Translations under genes and position numbers: made by a program
Notes under the pieces: model-generated
The model's database searches: none
Seen by the model: only the letters and a program-made list of their open reading frames with translations
Told to the model about the DNA's origin: nothing
In this document: positions 51,297 through 60,931 of the stretch, piece by piece
Numbering within the stretch: position 1 is the stretch's first letter
How the letters are laid out: the number at the start of each line of letters is the position of its first letter
Origin: AC-32 sp963704005
Lineage (GTDB): Bacteria > Actinomycetota > Thermoleophilia > Gaiellales > Gaiellaceae
Direction of reading: 5' to 3'
Length of the DNA stretch: 64,000 bases
Assembly: GCA_963704005.1 (NCBI GenBank)
Contig: CAVPGJ010000001.1
Span: 620,001-684,000 of the forward strand

Positions 51297-52964
51297 ATGC
51301 AATCCCGGATGGTGCGGGCTGTGCTGGTGCTCGGCCTGCTGGTCATAGCGTGGGCGATACCGTCGTCCGCGAGGACCGACGACGGCCCAGGCGCTCGGTT
51401 CAACGTGACGCTGTCGCCCGGCCTTCAGACGGGCAAATTGACGGGACGGCTGATGGTGGTCGTCTCGACCACAAATCGGACGAGCGAGCTGTCGCAGATG
51501 AACAGCGTGACGAACCCGTCGCCGTTCTTCGGTAGAGACGTGTCCGACTGGAAGCCGGGGACGAGCACGGCGATCGGGCGGAACATGGTCATCGGATACC
51601 CGCTCGACAATCCGCTCGACCTGCCCGACGGCGACTACTACGTCCAGGCGTTCATGAACGTCTATACGAAGTTCACCCGCTCCGACGGCTCGGTGGTGTG
51701 GCTGCACGAGCCCTGCGGGGACGGCGGGTCGCCGACGAGCTCCCCCGGGAACCTGTTCAGCGCCGTTACGCCGGTTCACGTGGAGGGGCGGACCGAGGTC
51801 AGCCTCACGCTGGACAACATGATTCCGTACCCGACGGGCACGTCGGCGTTCCCTGACAACGCGCCGACCCAGACGTGCCAGCAGAACAACTACACGGACA
51901 CCCAGCACCTCAAGCACATCAAGATCAAGAGCCCGATGCTGAGCGCTTTCTGGGGCCGGCCGATCTACATCGGCGCAAATGTCCTGCTCCCGATGACCTA
52001 CGACCAGCCGGGCCACGAGAACGACCACTACCCGGTCATCTACGACCAGGGTCACTGGCCGGGCGGCGGCGTGCTCGGGTTCGGCGAGACGTCGAACAAC
52101 GCCTTCTCCACCTACTGGAGGAACCCATCGACGCCGCAGTTCATCGCGGTGACGCTCCGCCATGAGACGCCCTACTACGACGATTCGTACGCGGTCAACT
52201 CGGCCAATCTCGGGCCGTACGGCGACGCGATCACGCAGGAGCTGATCCCGTACATCGACGCAAGCTACCGCACGTACGCCGCTCGCTGGGCGCGCACGCT
52301 CACGGGTGTGTCGACCGGCGGCTGGGAGGCGCTGGCCCAGTTCGTCTACTACCCGGACGTCTACGGCGGAACGTGGGCGGTTTCTCCCGATCCGGTCGAC
52401 TTCCGCTTCCACCAGCTCGTGAACATCTACTCCGACGCGAACGCCTACTACATCAAGCACCAGTGGCTGAACGTGCCGCGGCCGTCACAGCGCAACCTGG
52501 CCGGCGACACCTCCATGACGATGGAAGAGGAGAACCACTGGGAGCTCGCCTGGGCCACGCACGGGCGGTCACAGCTCGGGCAGTGGGACATTTGGCAGGC
52601 GGTCTACGGGCCCGAGGGCGCGGACGGGTATCCGGCGACGATCTGGAACAAGGAGGACGGGACGATCGACCACACCGTCGCGATGGCCTGGCAGCCCAAG
52701 GACCTGCGGCTGTACATCACGGGCAACTGGTCGACGCTCGGGCCGAAGCTGACCGGGCGCATCCACGACTACGGTGGCGAGGACGACTCGTTCTTCCTCG
52801 ACCAGTCGGGCCTGCTGCTCCAGTCCGCGCTCGCCGCGCTCACGAATCCAGCGGCGAACGCCGACTTCCAGTGGGTCGAGCCGGGCGGCCACGGCGCCAG
52901 CCCGTACACCACACAGCAGCTGCTGACGAACATGTACAACGCGATGATCGCCGACCCGCACTAG
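51297..52964 (+). CDS. Secreted alpha/beta-hydrolase (putative esterase family)
   Basis: 555 residues from ATG 51297, with AAAGGGGA upstream; an in-frame GTG at 51168 is less likely because the signal peptide (MVRAVLVLGLLVIAWAIPSSA) starts just after the ATG. The nucleophile elbow is LTGVSTGGWEAL, with YGGEDDSFFLDQSG and the terminal PGGHGASPYT as candidates for Asp and His. The N-terminal 200 residues form a separate beta-rich domain. It resembles the enterochelin-esterase-like (esterase D) superfamily; natural substrate unknown. Confidence 0.82.
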   Translation: MQSRMVRAVLVLGLLVIAWAIPSSARTDDGPGARFNVTLSPGLQTGKLTGRLMVVVSTTNRTSELSQMNSVTNPSPFFGRDVSDWKPGTSTAIGRNMVIGYPLDNPLDLPDGDYYVQAFMNVYTKFTRSDGSVVWLHEPCGDGGSPTSSPGNLFSAVTPVHVEGRTEVSLTLDNMIPYPTGTSAFPDNAPTQTCQQNNYTDTQHLKHIKIKSPMLSAFWGRPIYIGANVLLPMTYDQPGHENDHYPVIYDQGHWPGGGVLGFGETSNNAFSTYWRNPSTPQFIAVTLRHETPYYDDSYAVNSANLGPYGDAITQELIPYIDASYRTYAARWARTLTGVSTGGWEALAQFVYYPDVYGGTWAVSPDPVDFRFHQLVNIYSDANAYYIKHQWLNVPRPSQRNLAGDTSMTMEEENHWELAWATHGRSQLGQWDIWQAVYGPEGADGYPATIWNKEDGTIDHTVAMAWQPKDLRLYITGNWSTLGPKLTGRIHDYGGEDDSFFLDQSGLLLQSALAALTNPAANADFQWVEPGGHGASPYTTQQLLTNMYNAMIADPH

Positions 52965-53007
52965 AACGGCCTACCTATGGCGCGGCCGGGCGATCCCGGC
53001 CGCGCCA

Positions 53008-54033
53008 CTAGGTCCAGACCACCTCGATCGGGCGGTCGATGCTCGGGAGCGGCAGGGCGCCGGCCTCCGCTTCAATCGCGTCTCGGGTTCGGCGGGAGAG
53101 GCGTGTCCAGGCTTCGATTCGCATGGTGTGCTGCGCTCGTCTCCAGGTTCCGCGGATCTCGCCCTCGACCAGGAGCGCGCCCGGCCAGACGCGGGACGTC
53201 CAGAGCTGCTGCAGTCGATCCTGGCGCGGGACCAGGAGCTCGCGGTCGGCTTCCCAGAGCAGGAAGTACGAATCGCCGCTCGGCAGCAGGCGCGCCGGCG
53301 CGGCGGCCGTCTCGGCGGCGCGAATCGCCGGCTCGTCCTCCGCGAGCAGCCACTCGTCGCCGACAGGCGAGCGAACGGGCAGCAGCGATCCCTCGAGTGA
53401 CGCGAATGCGTCGGCCGCCGAGCTCCGCGAGATTCCCGCCCAGCGTGCGAACCCGGCGGCGGTCGCGGGCCCGAAGACGCGGAGGTAGCGCCGAGCGAGC
53501 TCGCGACGAGCGTCGGCCGGGCCGACCTCCGGAGCCGCGACCGTCCAGACCTCCGGCGCCCTCGCCCCGCCCCAGCGGATGGCGACCGTCCCCGTGGTCG
53601 ACGCGTACCTCATCTCGTTGCCGATGCCGAGCGCGCGCCCGACCTCGCGGTCGGTCAGCCGCCTGCCGCGGAGATGGGCATGGAGCCGTTTCGCCATCTG
53701 CTCCGCACGGAGGCGGCCCTTCTCGTCCTCGGGGAGCCGTGCGAGCGAGAAGAGCGGGAAGTCGTCCTTCGCGACGACGTAGACCTGGTACCTGAGCCCC
53801 CACAGCTGGGCGAGCGACGGATCCTCCCACGCCGACGGCTCGACCCCTTCGACCCGCGCGTGCAACGAGAGCAATGCGGCACGCGGCATGCTGTCCTGCA
53901 GGCCGGCCCAGGCTGCCTGTCGCAGCGATCCCGGGCTCTTCGGCAGGCGCTCGTCGAGCGCACCGGCTCGTCGCCGGAACACCAGGATCTGCCGCCGCGT
54001 GACTTTCAGTCGCGATTGCGCCGAACCCGCCAT
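53008..54033 (-). CDS. Winged-helix DNA-binding protein of the AlkZ/HTH_42 family
   Basis: 341 residues from ATG 54033 (MAGSAQSRLKVTRRQILVFRRRAGALDERLP). The family opening is followed by LRQAAWAGLQDSMPRAALLSLHARVEG, then WGLRYQVYVVAKDDFPLFSLARLP, and late QLWTSRVWPGALLVEGEIRGTWRRAQHTMRIEAW. Members such as AlkZ unhook DNA interstrand crosslinks and alkylated bases, and many Actinobacteria have several. Whether this copy is a glycosylase is inference. Confidence 0.82.
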   Translation of the reverse strand: MAGSAQSRLKVTRRQILVFRRRAGALDERLPKSPGSLRQAAWAGLQDSMPRAALLSLHARVEGVEPSAWEDPSLAQLWGLRYQVYVVAKDDFPLFSLARLPEDEKGRLRAEQMAKRLHAHLRGRRLTDREVGRALGIGNEMRYASTTGTVAIRWGGARAPEVWTVAAPEVGPADARRELARRYLRVFGPATAAGFARWAGISRSSAADAFASLEGSLLPVRSPVGDEWLLAEDEPAIRAAETAAAPARLLPSGDSYFLLWEADRELLVPRQDRLQQLWTSRVWPGALLVEGEIRGTWRRAQHTMRIEAWTRLSRRTRDAIEAEAGALPLPSIDRPIEVVWT

Positions 54034-54074
54034 CGAGCGGATGGACCCTAGTAGAGTCGGCTGCCGTTGAGGAA

Positions 54075-55475
54075 TTGCCTGCGATCGTGATCCTCGCATC
54101 GACACTCGGCGCGGCGCGGAGCCAGATGGCGTTCACGCTCGGCTTCCACATCATCCTGGCCTCGCTCGGCGTCGCCCTTCCGGCGATGATGCTGATCGCC
54201 AACTACATCGGCCTTCGCCGTGACGACGCCGCCGCGCTGGAGCTCGCGCAGCGCTGGTCGAAGGCGGTGGCCGTGACCTTCGCCGTCGGCGCGGTCACCG
54301 GGACGGTGCTCTCCTTCGAGTTCGGGCTCCTCTGGCCGGCGTTCACGGGGCGGTTCGGCGAGGTGTTCGGGGTGCTGTTCGCGATCGAGGGCATCTTCTT
54401 CTTCCTCGAGGCGATCTTCATCGCGATCTACATCTTCGGGTGGAAGCGCCTGTCGCCGTGGACGCACTTCTGGACGGGCGTGCCTGTCGCGGTCACCGGG
54501 TTGGGCGGGGCGTTCTCGGTCGTCGCCGTGAACTCGTGGATGAACCAGCCGCAGGGCTACTCGCCGACGACGGGCAAGGTCACGTCGGTCGAGCCCCTGA
54601 AGGTGATCTTCAACCCGGCCGTGCCGTACGAGGTGCCGCACATGATCCTCGCCGCGTACCTGGTCACGGGGTTCCTCGTGGCGTCGCATCTACGCGGTCG
54701 GGCATGCTGCGAGGGCGGCGCGACCGCATCCACCGCCTCGGCCTGCTGATCCCGCTGACGGTCGCCTGCATCGCGACGCCGATCCAGTTCGCGGTCGGCG
54801 ACACGGCCGCGCGCGCGATCGCGAAGGACCAGCCGATCAAGTTCGCGGGCGATGGAGTGCGTGCAGACGACCTCACACCACGTCACCGAGTACATCTACG
54901 GCAGGTGCACCGTCGAGCGGCGTGAAGGGCGGGATCGGTATCCCGGGGTTCGACTCGTTCCTGGTCGGCTGGAGCACCGAGCACGGAGGTGACCGGGCTC
55001 GACTCCGTGCCGGCCGACGATCGCCCGCCCGCGAACACGATGCTGCACTGGGCCTTCGACACGATGGTCGGGATCTGCACGCGTGCTGATCGGCCTCGGG
55101 CTCTGGCTCGGGCATCGGCTGGTGGCGGAAGCGAGACTTCCCGCAGACGAAGTGGTTCCTACGCGCGACCGCCGTCTCGGGAGTGGCCGCGGTGGTCGCG
55201 CTGGAGTGCGGGTGGATCGTGACCGAGGTCGGACGCCAGCCCTGGATCGTCTACAACGTCATGCGCACGTCGGACGCCGTCACGCAGCGCGAGCGGCGTC
55301 TGGATCACGTTCGGCGTCGTGCTCGGGCTCTACGTCGCGCTGGGCGCGGCGCTGATCGTCACGCTGCGGGCGATGTCGCGACGCTGGCGCGAGCGCAGAC
55401 GAGGAGGATGTCGAGGTGCCGTACGGCCCGGAGTCCGGCCCACCGCCCGACGTCGCCACGGAGGCTCCGGCGTGA
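54075..55475 (+). pseudogene. cydA: Cytochrome bd oxidase subunit I, reading frame broken about nine times
   Basis: Rejoining frames gives a complete CydA of about 463 residues: ARSQMAFTLGFHIILASLGVALPAMMLIANY, FFFLEAIFIAIYIFGWKRLSPWTHFWTGV and PQGYSPTTGK, then VASIYAVGMLRGRRDRI, MECVQTTSHHVTEYIYGRCTVEGVKGGIGIPGFDSFLVG, VTGLDSVPADDRPPANTMLHWAFDTMVGI, and ALECGWIVTEVGRQPWIVYNVMRT. Breaks lie near 54687, 54702, 54848, 54918, 54985, 55082, 55113, 55290 and 55394; each is one extra base, mostly C or G. The start is TTG 54075 or GTG 54087. The stop overlaps cydB (GTGA). Either poor sequence quality or a recent pseudogene; function, if intact, is quinol oxidation at low oxygen. Confidence 0.85.
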
Positions 55476-56519
55476 GCAAGGCCGACGCCGTCGCCGTGGT
55501 CCTCTGGATCGGCGTGACCATGTACGCGATCTTCGGCGGCGCGGACTTCGGAGCAGGTCTCTGGAGCCTGCTTGCAGGAGGCGGTGACCGGGGCCGGCGG
55601 CCGCGCGAGCTGATCGACTGGGCGATCGGGCCGGTCTGGGAGGCCAATCACGTCTGGCTGATCTTCGTGCTCGTCGTGCTCTGGACCGGCTTCTCGTCGG
55701 CCTTCGAGGCCGATCTTCTCGACGCTGTTCATCCCGCTGAGCCTCGCCGCGCTCGGGGATCGTGCTGCGGGGCTCCGGGTTCGCGTTCCAGCACACCGCG
55801 CGCCGCGCCGGCGGACAGGCGCTTGCTCAGAGCGCTCTTCGGGCTGGCGTCGTTGCTCACCCCGTTCTTCATGGGGACGGTCGTCGGCGCGGTCGCAGGC
55901 GGCCGCGTGCCCGTCGGCAACGCGACCGGCGATGCCGTGACGAGCTGGCTCAATCCGCTCTCGGTGGTGATCGGGGCGCTCTTCGTCGCCACCGGTGCCT
56001 ATCTGTCGGCGGTGTTCCTCGTCAGCGACGCCCGCCGTGCCGGCGCTCCCGACCTCGAGCGGTACTTCGCGACGCGCGCGCTCGCCTCGGCCGTCGTCAC
56101 CGGGGCGCTCGCGGCCGTCGGCCTCTTCGCGTTGCACAGGCGACGCGCGGTTCGTCTTCGACGGCCTCACCGACGACGGGTTGCCCGCTCGTGATCCTCT
56201 CGGCTGCTCTGCGGGATCGCGGTGCTCGTCCTGCTTCACCGCCGACAGCGTCGCGGGACACGGGTCGCTCGCCGTCGGTGCGGTCGCCTCCGTGATCTGG
56301 GGCTGGGGCGTTGCGCAGCATCCTTACCTCCTCCCGCAGACGCTCACGATCTCGGCCGGCGCGGCTCCGAGCGCGACGCTCACGAGCGTGCTGATCGTCT
56401 TCGGCGTGGCCGTCGTCGTCGTGCTGCCGTCACTCGCCCTGCTCTACACGCTCGCGCAGCGCAGCCTCGTCGAAGAGACCTCGCTGCCCGAGGCGCGTCC
56501 GACCGGAGGAGAGGCCTGA
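55472..56519 (+). pseudogene. cydB: Cytochrome bd oxidase subunit II, reading frame broken about seven times
   Basis: From GTG 55472: VVLWIGVTMYAIFGGADFGAGLWSLLAGG and PVWEANHVWLIFVLVVLWTGFSSAFEA, then across breaks IFSTLFIPLSLAALG, IVLRGSGFAFQHTA, LFGLASLLTPFFMGTVVGAVAGGRVP, DARFVFDGLTDDGLP, LVILSAL, CGIAVLVLL and WGWGVAQHPYLLPQTLTISAGAAPSATL. All are CydB motifs, about 345 residues in total. Breaks near 55711, 55758, 55838, 56150, 56185, 56205 and 56265 are all single extra bases. No cydCD is present. Confidence 0.83.
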
Positions 56520-56566
56520 CGATCGTTCTAGCGCGACGGAGCGCGTCTTCCCGCTGGCCGCTCTGC

Positions 56567-57817
56567 CTACGAGTGGGCCGGGGAGTCGGGTGCAGCGGGG
56601 AGCCGGGCTGAGACGACGTAAGAGACCACAACGGCGACGATCACGAGCGGCATCAGGGTCAGGCCGTCGGCCTGGAGGAACACACTCACGACGAGAACGG
56701 ACGTGAGCGGCAGCCCCAGCATTGCGACCATCATTGCGCCGATACCCATCGCGGCACCCGCGATCATCGGCAGGCCGGGAAGGTGGGAGAGCGCAATGCC
56801 GCCGGCGGCGCCGATGAACATGCTCGGGAAGATGGGGCCGCCTCGAAAGCTGCTCAGCGAAAGGCTGTACGCGAGGCCCTTGCAGAGGACAACCATCAGG
56901 AGCGCGCCCACGGTCCAGCCGGCGGCGCCTTCGATCAGGCCCGGAAGCTGATCCTGCCCCGAGAAGAGCACCTCGGCTGAGCTTCTTCCTGTTACTTCGA
57001 CGAAGATCAGCACGACAACACCCACCGCGACGCCGACGGCGGGTGTCAGCAACAGCATTCGGCGTTCGACGATCGGCTGGAGCAGTAGCGCGAGCCGCTT
57101 GATGATGGCGCCGAGGATCGCGGCGATGACGCCGACCGCGATCGCCCACAGAAACTCGGACACACCGGGGCTGCCGGCCGCAGGGATGTTCGGGACCGCG
57201 AGCGAGAAGGTGCCGAGGCCGGTCCAGCTGTTGAGCCCGATGAAGATCAGCGAGCCGACACCGGCAGCGAGCAGCCCGGGCGCGAGCACCACTCCGAGCA
57301 TCGCGCCGCCGATCCCGGCCACCTCCATCATCAGAAACGCGGCTGGAAGAGGCGAGCCAAGGAGAGTGCTGATCGCGGCGAAGCTCCCGGCGGCGCCGAT
57401 CACGGCACTCGCCCTCTGAGGCGCGTCGCGCTTGACAAGGTGGATGGCGAGGACCCCGAGGCCGCTGCCGATCGCGATCAGAGGCGCCTCCGGGCCGAGG
57501 ACGACCCCGAGACTGAGGGTGGCGAATGAAGCGATGACGATCCCGGGCAGCTCGATCGGCGGAACGGGTCCCGATGCCTTGAATCCCTCGGCCGGCTTGT
57601 GCCCTGCCGTTCCGGGCAGGTGTCGGATCGTGAGCGCAACCACGAGACCGCTCAGCGCAAGCAGCGGAATCGGCCACCAGGCAGGCTGGCTTGCGAACCC
57701 GAGATCGCCGGGCAGGGTGTCGAACAGGTACTGCTGCAGCTTGGTGAAGCCCTCGAGAAAGAAGTAAGCGGCCGCCGCCACCGGCACACCGATGATCGCG
57801 CCGAGCACGAGCAGCAC
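56567..57817 (-). CDS. ClC family chloride channel/antiporter
   Basis: 416 residues from GTG 57817. Multi-pass, with ClC selectivity motifs in bacterial variants: GVVLGPEAPLIAIGSG (GxxxGxEGP-like), AAISTLLGSPLPAAFLMMEVAG, and SSFRGGPIFPSMFIGAAGG (GGxFxP). The frame stays open about 90 bases upstream with family-like sequence (LELLQSRSYVVLLVLGAIIGVPV) back to a TGA but has no usual start there, so the true N-terminus may be longer or use a rare start. The gating glutamate is that of GPEAP. Chloride or fluoride/proton exchange is possible. Confidence 0.88.
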   Translation of the reverse strand: MLLVLGAIIGVPVAAAAYFFLEGFTKLQQYLFDTLPGDLGFASQPAWWPIPLLALSGLVVALTIRHLPGTAGHKPAEGFKASGPVPPIELPGIVIASFATLSLGVVLGPEAPLIAIGSGLGVLAIHLVKRDAPQRASAVIGAAGSFAAISTLLGSPLPAAFLMMEVAGIGGAMLGVVLAPGLLAAGVGSLIFIGLNSWTGLGTFSLAVPNIPAAGSPGVSEFLWAIAVGVIAAILGAIIKRLALLLQPIVERRMLLLTPAVGVAVGVVVLIFVEVTGRSSAEVLFSGQDQLPGLIEGAAGWTVGALLMVVLCKGLAYSLSLSSFRGGPIFPSMFIGAAGGIALSHLPGLPMIAGAAMGIGAMMVAMLGLPLTSVLVVSVFLQADGLTLMPLVIVAVVVSYVVSARLPAAPDSPAHS

Positions 57818-58202
57818 GACGTACGAGCGGCTCTGGAGAAGCTCGAGCGGACTCGGCGTAGCCTGCTCCGACGACGCACTCTGGGTGTCGATGTGGCCCT
57901 CTTGTCCCAGCTGCCTTCAGCCTTTTCCACAGCCCGCGATGCGGCGACGCTCCCGCCGAAGCCCCAGCGAGGAGCTACATGTGAGTCTAGTGCTGAAGGC
58001 GGCGGAATGTGACGCGGGAGCCTCTCGCACGAAGTCGCTTACGTCCCGCCGCCACAGCGAACAGCGCGCCTCCCAGTAGCAGCCACCACACCGAGATGAA
58101 GCGCGAGCCGAGCCGCGCCCGAGCCGAGCCGCACCCGTAGTGGGCGCGATCATCCTCTTTGGGTGACCTCCTCGAGAGCGCTCGTCCGTAGGTTCGGTTT
58201 CC
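57818..58202. other. Gap between the ClC gene and ndh, no confident gene
   Basis: Divergent promoter region. TAGGTT at 58189-58194 ends eight bases before the ndh start. On the minus strand, about 57987-58100 could encode a tiny membrane peptide (VWWLLLGGALFAVAAGRKRLRARGSRV), with GTG start and a basic tail, which I do not trust enough to call. Nothing else is seen. Confidence 0.5.
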
Positions 58203-59474
58203 GTGGGCGCTCGGGAAGACACGAGCAGTAGCCGTCCTCGCGTACTCATCCTCGGAGGTGGGTTCGCCGGGATCGGCGCCGCGCAGAAGCTGAAGAAGAG
58301 CGGCGTCGACGTCGTGCTCGTCGACGGGCACGACTACCACACCTTCCAGCCGCTGCTCTACCAGGTCGCCACGGGCCTGCTCGAGCAGCCCGCCGTCGGG
58401 CATCCGATCCGCGACCTCTTCCACAAGCAGGACAACATCCGCGTGCACCAGGACCGGGTGACGGGGATCGACCTGGAGGCGCGCGAGGTGCGCTTCGCCG
58501 AGCTCGAGCCGGAACGGTACGACTACCTTGTCCTCGCGCTCGGCGCGGAGGTCAACTTCTTCGGCGTGGAAGGGGCGGCCGAGCATGCCTTCCCGCTCTA
58601 CACGCTCCCGGACGCGGTCCGGCTCAAGGATCACGTGCTCGAGCGGTGGGAGGCGGCCGACCGGAACCCGGAGCTCGTGGACGACGGTGCGCTGAACATG
58701 GTCGTGGTCGGCGGCGGCCCGACCGGCGTCGAGACGGCGGGCGCCATGGCCGAGCTCTACAACGGCGACTTCCGCAAGGACTACCCGGACGTGAGCCCCG
58801 AGCAGGCGCGCATCACGCTCGTCGAGCACTCGCCGGAGATCTTCTCGATGTTCAAGGAGGACATCCGCTCCTACGCGCGGGAAGCGCTGGAGAAGCGCGG
58901 CGTAGAGGTGACGACAGGTGAAGTCGTCGAGTCGGTCTCACCGGAACGGGTCACGCTCAAGTCGGGAACCGTTCTCCCTGCACACACGCTGGTCTGGGGC
59001 GCGGGCCTGCAGGGAAACGAGCTCGTCAAGTCCCTCGGCCTGGAGCTCCAGCGCGGCAACCGGCTCGCCGTGGACGACGAGCTCCGGCTCGCGGAGCACC
59101 CGGAGGTCTACGTCGTCGGCGATATCGCAGCGATCACCGACGCGAAGACGGAGCAGGTTCTTCCGCAGCTCGGCTCGGTCGCGCTGCAGTCCGGCGAGCA
59201 CGCCGGCGAGACCATCGGCCGGCGGGTCGCGGGAAAGGAGACGAAGCCGTTCAAGTACCGGGACAAGGGGACGATGGCGACGATCGGACGAGGTGCGGCC
59301 GTGGTGCAGATGCTCGGCGGGCGGACGATGAAGGGAAAGAAGGCGCAGGTGGCCTGGGGAACGGTTCACCTCGCGCTGCTGCCCACCAACGAGGACCGCG
59401 CGAAGGCGGTCGTCGACTGGGCGGGGGCCGGGCTCACACACCAGCGCTCGGGCCGGATCAGGGTCGAAACCTAG
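58203..59474 (+). CDS. ndh: Type II NADH:quinone dehydrogenase
   Basis: 423 residues from GTG 58203. FAD motif RVLILGGGFAGIGAAQKLKKSG at about 12-33, DYHTFQPLLYQVATGLLEQPAVGHPIR (quinone-side region), NAD motif MVVVGGGPTGVETAGAMAELY at about 165-185, and the C-terminal VYVVGDIAAI and PQLGSVALQSGEHAG. It passes electrons from NADH to quinone without pumping protons, and would feed the cytochrome bd oxidase encoded just upstream. TAGGTT lies eight bases before the start. Confidence 0.93.
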   Translation: MGAREDTSSSRPRVLILGGGFAGIGAAQKLKKSGVDVVLVDGHDYHTFQPLLYQVATGLLEQPAVGHPIRDLFHKQDNIRVHQDRVTGIDLEAREVRFAELEPERYDYLVLALGAEVNFFGVEGAAEHAFPLYTLPDAVRLKDHVLERWEAADRNPELVDDGALNMVVVGGGPTGVETAGAMAELYNGDFRKDYPDVSPEQARITLVEHSPEIFSMFKEDIRSYAREALEKRGVEVTTGEVVESVSPERVTLKSGTVLPAHTLVWGAGLQGNELVKSLGLELQRGNRLAVDDELRLAEHPEVYVVGDIAAITDAKTEQVLPQLGSVALQSGEHAGETIGRRVAGKETKPFKYRDKGTMATIGRGAAVVQMLGGRTMKGKKAQVAWGTVHLALLPTNEDRAKAVVDWAGAGLTHQRSGRIRVET

Positions 59475-59494
59475 GGGCAGAGGAGGGAGACGGG

Positions 59495-60931
59495 ATGGCG
59501 ACCGCAGCACCGGAAATGGAACCCCAGATGAAGGCGGGCGCGGGCGAGAACCGGCCCACGGACATGCTCGTCGTGTTCGGAATCACCGGAGATCTCGCGA
59601 AGGTGATGACCTTCCGCTCCCTGTACCGGCTCGAACGCCGGGGTCTGCTCGATTGCCCGATCGTCGGCGTGGCCGTCGACGACTGGACGGTCGACCAGCT
59701 GAAGGAGCGGGCGCGGACCTCGATCGAGGGCACCGGCGAGAAGCTCGACCCGGAGGTCTTCGAGCGGCTGGCGGAAAGGTTCTCCTACGTCGAGGGCGAC
59801 TTCGGCGATGCCGCCACCTACGAGCGGGTCGCCAAGGCGATCGACGGCGCGCAGCAGCCGGTCTTCTACCTGGAGATCCCGCCCTTCCTCTTCGGCCGGG
59901 TGGTCAAGGGCCTCTCGGAGGCGGGGCTGACGGCCAACGCGCGGGTGGTCGTCGAGAAGCCGTTCGGCCACGATCGTGCCTCGGCGACGGAGCTCGCCGA
60001 CGAGCTGCACCAGTACATCGACGAGTCGCAGCTCTACCGGATCGACCACTACCTCGGGAAGATGGGGCTCGAGGAGATCCTCTACCTCCGGTTCGCGAAC
60101 TCGATGCTGGAGCCGATCTGGACCCGCAACCACCTCGAGTCCGTGCAGATCACGATGGCGGAGGACTTCGGGGTCGAGGATCGCGGTCACTTCTACGACC
60201 CGGTCGGCGCGTTGCGCGATGTCGTCGTCAACCACCTCATGCAGGTGGTGGCTGCGGCGGCGATGGAGGTTCCCTCCCGGCGCGACCCCGGGGCGATCAA
60301 GGACGCCCAGGTCACGCTCTTCCGCGCCGTGCAGACGGCCGATCCTGCCCACTACGTGCGCGGTCAGTACGACGGCTACCTCGACATCGACGGAGTCGCG
60401 GCGGACTCGACCACCGAGACGTATGCGGCGCTCCGGCTCGAGATCGAGAACTGGCGCTGGGCCGGCGTGCCGTTCTTCATCCGCACGGGGAAGCGCCTGA
60501 AGGCGACCGAGACGGAGCTGCGGCTCGTCTTCAAGCACCCGCCGAAGCTCGGCTTCCATCTGCGTTCCAGGCGCCCCGAGCCGAACCAGCTCATCGTCAA
60601 GCTCGACCCCACGACGGGGATCAGACTCATGGTGGACGCCCACCGTGCCGACACCGGCGGGGCTTCCGCGATCGAGCTCGACATGGAGTTCGCGCAGGAA
60701 GGCGGCGAAGGCCCGACGCCGTACGAGGTGCTCCTCCACGCGGCGATGGTCGGCGACGCCACACGTTTCACCCGCCAGGACGGAGTCGAGGAGACGTGGC
60801 GGATCATGCAGCCGTTGCTCGACGATCCGCCTCCGGTTCACACCTACGAGCCGGGGTCGTGGGGACCGGTTGCGGGTGACGCGCTGGTCGCCGGCCACGG
60901 CCGCTGGCACGAGCCGTGGATCTCGACATGA
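59495..60931 (+). CDS. zwf: Glucose-6-phosphate 1-dehydrogenase
   Basis: 478 residues. NADP-binding VVFGITGDLAKVMTFRSLYRLE (the usual GATGDLA reads GITGDLA), the substrate signature RIDHYLGK at about residue 186 with the catalytic histidine, and EKPFGHD. It feeds the oxidative pentose-phosphate or Entner-Doudoroff route. The stop overlaps the GH15 start (ATGA), and it is followed by GH15 and GMC genes, so the cluster may convert glucan or trehalose to glucose and NADPH. No gnd or pgl is next to it. Confidence 0.95.
   Translation: MATAAPEMEPQMKAGAGENRPTDMLVVFGITGDLAKVMTFRSLYRLERRGLLDCPIVGVAVDDWTVDQLKERARTSIEGTGEKLDPEVFERLAERFSYVEGDFGDAATYERVAKAIDGAQQPVFYLEIPPFLFGRVVKGLSEAGLTANARVVVEKPFGHDRASATELADELHQYIDESQLYRIDHYLGKMGLEEILYLRFANSMLEPIWTRNHLESVQITMAEDFGVEDRGHFYDPVGALRDVVVNHLMQVVAAAAMEVPSRRDPGAIKDAQVTLFRAVQTADPAHYVRGQYDGYLDIDGVAADSTTETYAALRLEIENWRWAGVPFFIRTGKRLKATETELRLVFKHPPKLGFHLRSRRPEPNQLIVKLDPTTGIRLMVDAHRADTGGASAIELDMEFAQEGGEGPTPYEVLLHAAMVGDATRFTRQDGVEETWRIMQPLLDDPPPVHTYEPGSWGPVAGDALVAGHGRWHEPWIST

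Noticed and set aside
54075..56519. Several short separate genes in place of cydA and cydB
   Set aside because: The fragments in different frames line up in order as one CydA and one CydB; calling each a gene would hide the frameshifts.
57917..58249. 110-codon minus-strand frame between the ClC gene and ndh
   Set aside because: It overlaps the ndh start and promoter hexamer, and the product is arginine/serine-rich without recognisable domain.
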